From contig NC_049980.1 of assembly GCF_000003815.2 (NCBI RefSeq), positions 4,041,370-4,105,369 on the forward strand: a DNA stretch of 64,000 nt, read 5' to 3'. The stretch is from Branchiostoma floridae (lineage: Eukaryota > Chordata > Leptocardii > Amphioxiformes > Branchiostomatidae). Under the pieces are notes generated by a model. That model made no database searches, was not told the DNA's origin, and saw nothing but the letters and a program-made list of their open reading frames with translations. A program made the position numbers and the translations under genes. Positions 62,469 to 64,000 of the stretch are shown in pieces; position 1 is the stretch's first letter; the number at the start of each line of letters is the position of its first letter.

Positions 62469-63429
62469 CATGTTATTATCCACCTTGTTATGTTTTATCT
62501 GATAGAGAAAACATATTATTTTTGTTGGCTTGTTCTTCAAACAAGACAAAACAAAAGTAGTAAAGACCATACGGTAGTACACTATTAAGATTACGGCACA
62601 CAAAATGATATATAAAACACACTGCACTTCGCTCGTCTCACCGTCCATAAAAAAAGCAATCATTAGATGTAGGGTGATAGCTCTGTTAGTGCATGATGTT
62701 GTGTTTCTATACTTAATGTGGTTCAAAATTTCCTTACAAATAACCATTTAAATTTGCATTTAGAGATATACAAAAAGAACCTTCTTTTGTTGATTCATTT
62801 GTAAAGCCATGCTCAAGGTTGGGTTTTTGAGATTATCTTTCACACAAGCAAATTCGTATTTATCTGAAAACGTTTAGGTAGCTTGTCGGTAAGGCCGTGG
62901 TCGCATTGGTCGTCGTACGATCGCTAACTTCAGGCGCCGGCATTACGTGCGTCTCCTGCAAAGTTGAGTTCAACTGTCTTGGTGCACAAAATGCTGTTTT
63001 TGATCCATGTCGTTTTTGGCTCTGTCATGGCCTAAAAATCCTATGGCATCAACATCGTACGACAATCGCACAACTTATATAACCAATTTGGGGTCTCTAC
63101 GTACAGTAGTCTATGTTTGACCTTAGTTCCCCTTGCCATTTGATACCAATACGTCTTTATCAAGGACGACAGTGCGCTTTATGTAACTACCGACACCATA
63201 CTCGTAATTGTTCAACAGATGGCTTGTGGTGCAACAGACAGACCTACCCATCAATCAACAGCCACCAACAAGCGATGGAGACTCATTCTAGACCAAGACT
63301 TCTCTATTAGCGTGACTTTACCCCGAAGCTTGTAGATCTATCTCACTGTACATCGTGTTGGATCTGTTACCACATTACAAATAGGGTATTCAAATCAGAC
63401 GTCACAATCTTAATCTATTAGGTAAAGAT

Positions 63430-63800
63430 AGATAGCTGCAACCACAAAGACCTCGGCAAGTAAATTTTATGGATGACATCAGTGCGCTCATGATATTTTT
63501 ACTCTGGAGATATTGAACATGAAAAGAAAGTGCCAAAATGGGAAAATGTTTCTTGTGGTAGCCTTGATTGTACTTGTAGCAGTGACACAGTACATGTAGC
63601 CATGACGGTAGTAGTAGAAATGTAGCTAGATCGACAGTAAAGTGGTACCAATGTATAAGCCATGTCTTTTTTTGCTTCAATTCGTGTTGTAACGTGTATG
63701 GTGCGAAGTTTGAAAATTTAGCCATCTTGTGTTTTTTCGCCCTCTCGCATTGATTTTGAGGATGCTATCAACAAAATTTACGTGCTGTTGCCTAATGTTT
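63430..63800. mobile_element. Foldback element (copy 2 of the 51 kb family)
   Basis: CGGCAAGTAAATTTTATGGA plus TGACATCAG at the left and GGATGCTATCAACAAAATTT plus ACGTGCTGTTGCC at the right are inverted. GAAAAGAAAGTGCCAAAATG, CGACAGTAAAGTGGTACCA and CAATTCGTGTTGTAACGTG match copy 1 in order. Confidence 0.8.
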
Positions 63801-63924
63801 ACCGTGTCGAAAAAAACCGCTTTAACCATGCTGATTACAACAACATGCTATGGGCTAATTTTAGAGAATCGTGTTATAAATGAGATACTAACCAAAAGTC
63901 AAGCAGACTGACTGACTTCATGTG

Positions 63925-64000
63925 CACACACAAACACACACGCGCGCGCGCGCACACACACACAAACAAACACAAACACACACACACACACACACACTCA
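63925..64000. repeat. CA dinucleotide microsatellite at window end
   Basis: A CACACA run with one CGCGCG block and a few CAAACA variants, continuing past the window edge. Confidence 0.93.

Noticed and set aside
62379-62747. 122-residue minus-strand frame with a hydrophobic segment
   Set aside because: Its C-terminal third is SINE head sequence (shared with 57.7 kb), and the rest has no recognisable motif.

Overview
The window looks like nuclear DNA of an invertebrate chordate, most likely an amphioxus (Branchiostoma). It is AT-rich, has vertebrate-like exons with GT/AG introns, carries a very high load of small foldback elements (MITEs), tRNA-derived SINEs and tandem repeats, and contains two 100-base runs of N (scaffold gaps). 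The genus is inferred from gene content and repeat style; nothing here proves the species. There is no bacterial-type gene organisation. Almost all long open frames outside the exons listed are chance frames or frames inside repeats.

Two real genes are supported, arranged tail to tail. On the + strand, bases 1 to about 19,590 hold the 3' end of a DMXL (DmX-like, rabconnectin-3 alpha) gene: the last two coding exons (2144..2271 and 17372..17569) encode the C-terminal WD40 repeats, separated by a 15.1 kb intron, followed by a 2 kb 3' UTR with a poly(A) signal at 19566. On the - strand, a complete opsin gene runs from its ATG at 59768 to its stop at 24327: six coding exons, all phases consistent, 377 residues, with the retinal-binding lysine, the TM3/extracellular-loop-2 cysteine pair and NPIIY. 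It belongs to the RGR/Go/peropsin/neuropsin group and reads most like neuropsin (OPN5). Its TM3 motif is VRY instead of D/E-RY. A TATA box lies about 155 bases upstream of its ATG. A partial extra copy of its last exon lies just upstream of that exon.

Region by region: 1-2.1 kb DMXL intron with a PstI-site minisatellite; 2.1-17.6 kb the last DMXL intron, containing foldback elements, a roughly 320 bp degenerate tandem array (4.4-7.1 kb) invaded by a foldback element with its own minisatellite, a hAT-like MITE with perfect 8 bp target duplication, and a SINE with a 12-13 bp target duplication; 17.6-19.6 kb DMXL 3' UTR; 19.6-23.6 kb intergenic repeats; 23.8-24.3 kb a tandem array that runs into the end of the opsin coding sequence; 24.3-59.8 kb the opsin gene, whose introns hold at least ten mobile-element families, including TTAA-flanked elements loaded with CRE-like TGACGTCA palindromes, segmental duplications (29.8-33.7 kb), a roughly 365 bp five-copy array (53.6-55.2 kb) and a possible small CpG-rich promoter with a 46-codon ORF (52.8-53.1 kb); 59.8-64 kb upstream DNA with a broken LINE fragment, a SINE and a foldback element.

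The two genes have unrelated known roles (V-ATPase/vesicle scaffold versus light-sensing receptor) and no functional link is claimed. No CRISPR array, operon, rRNA or convincing functional tRNA gene was seen.
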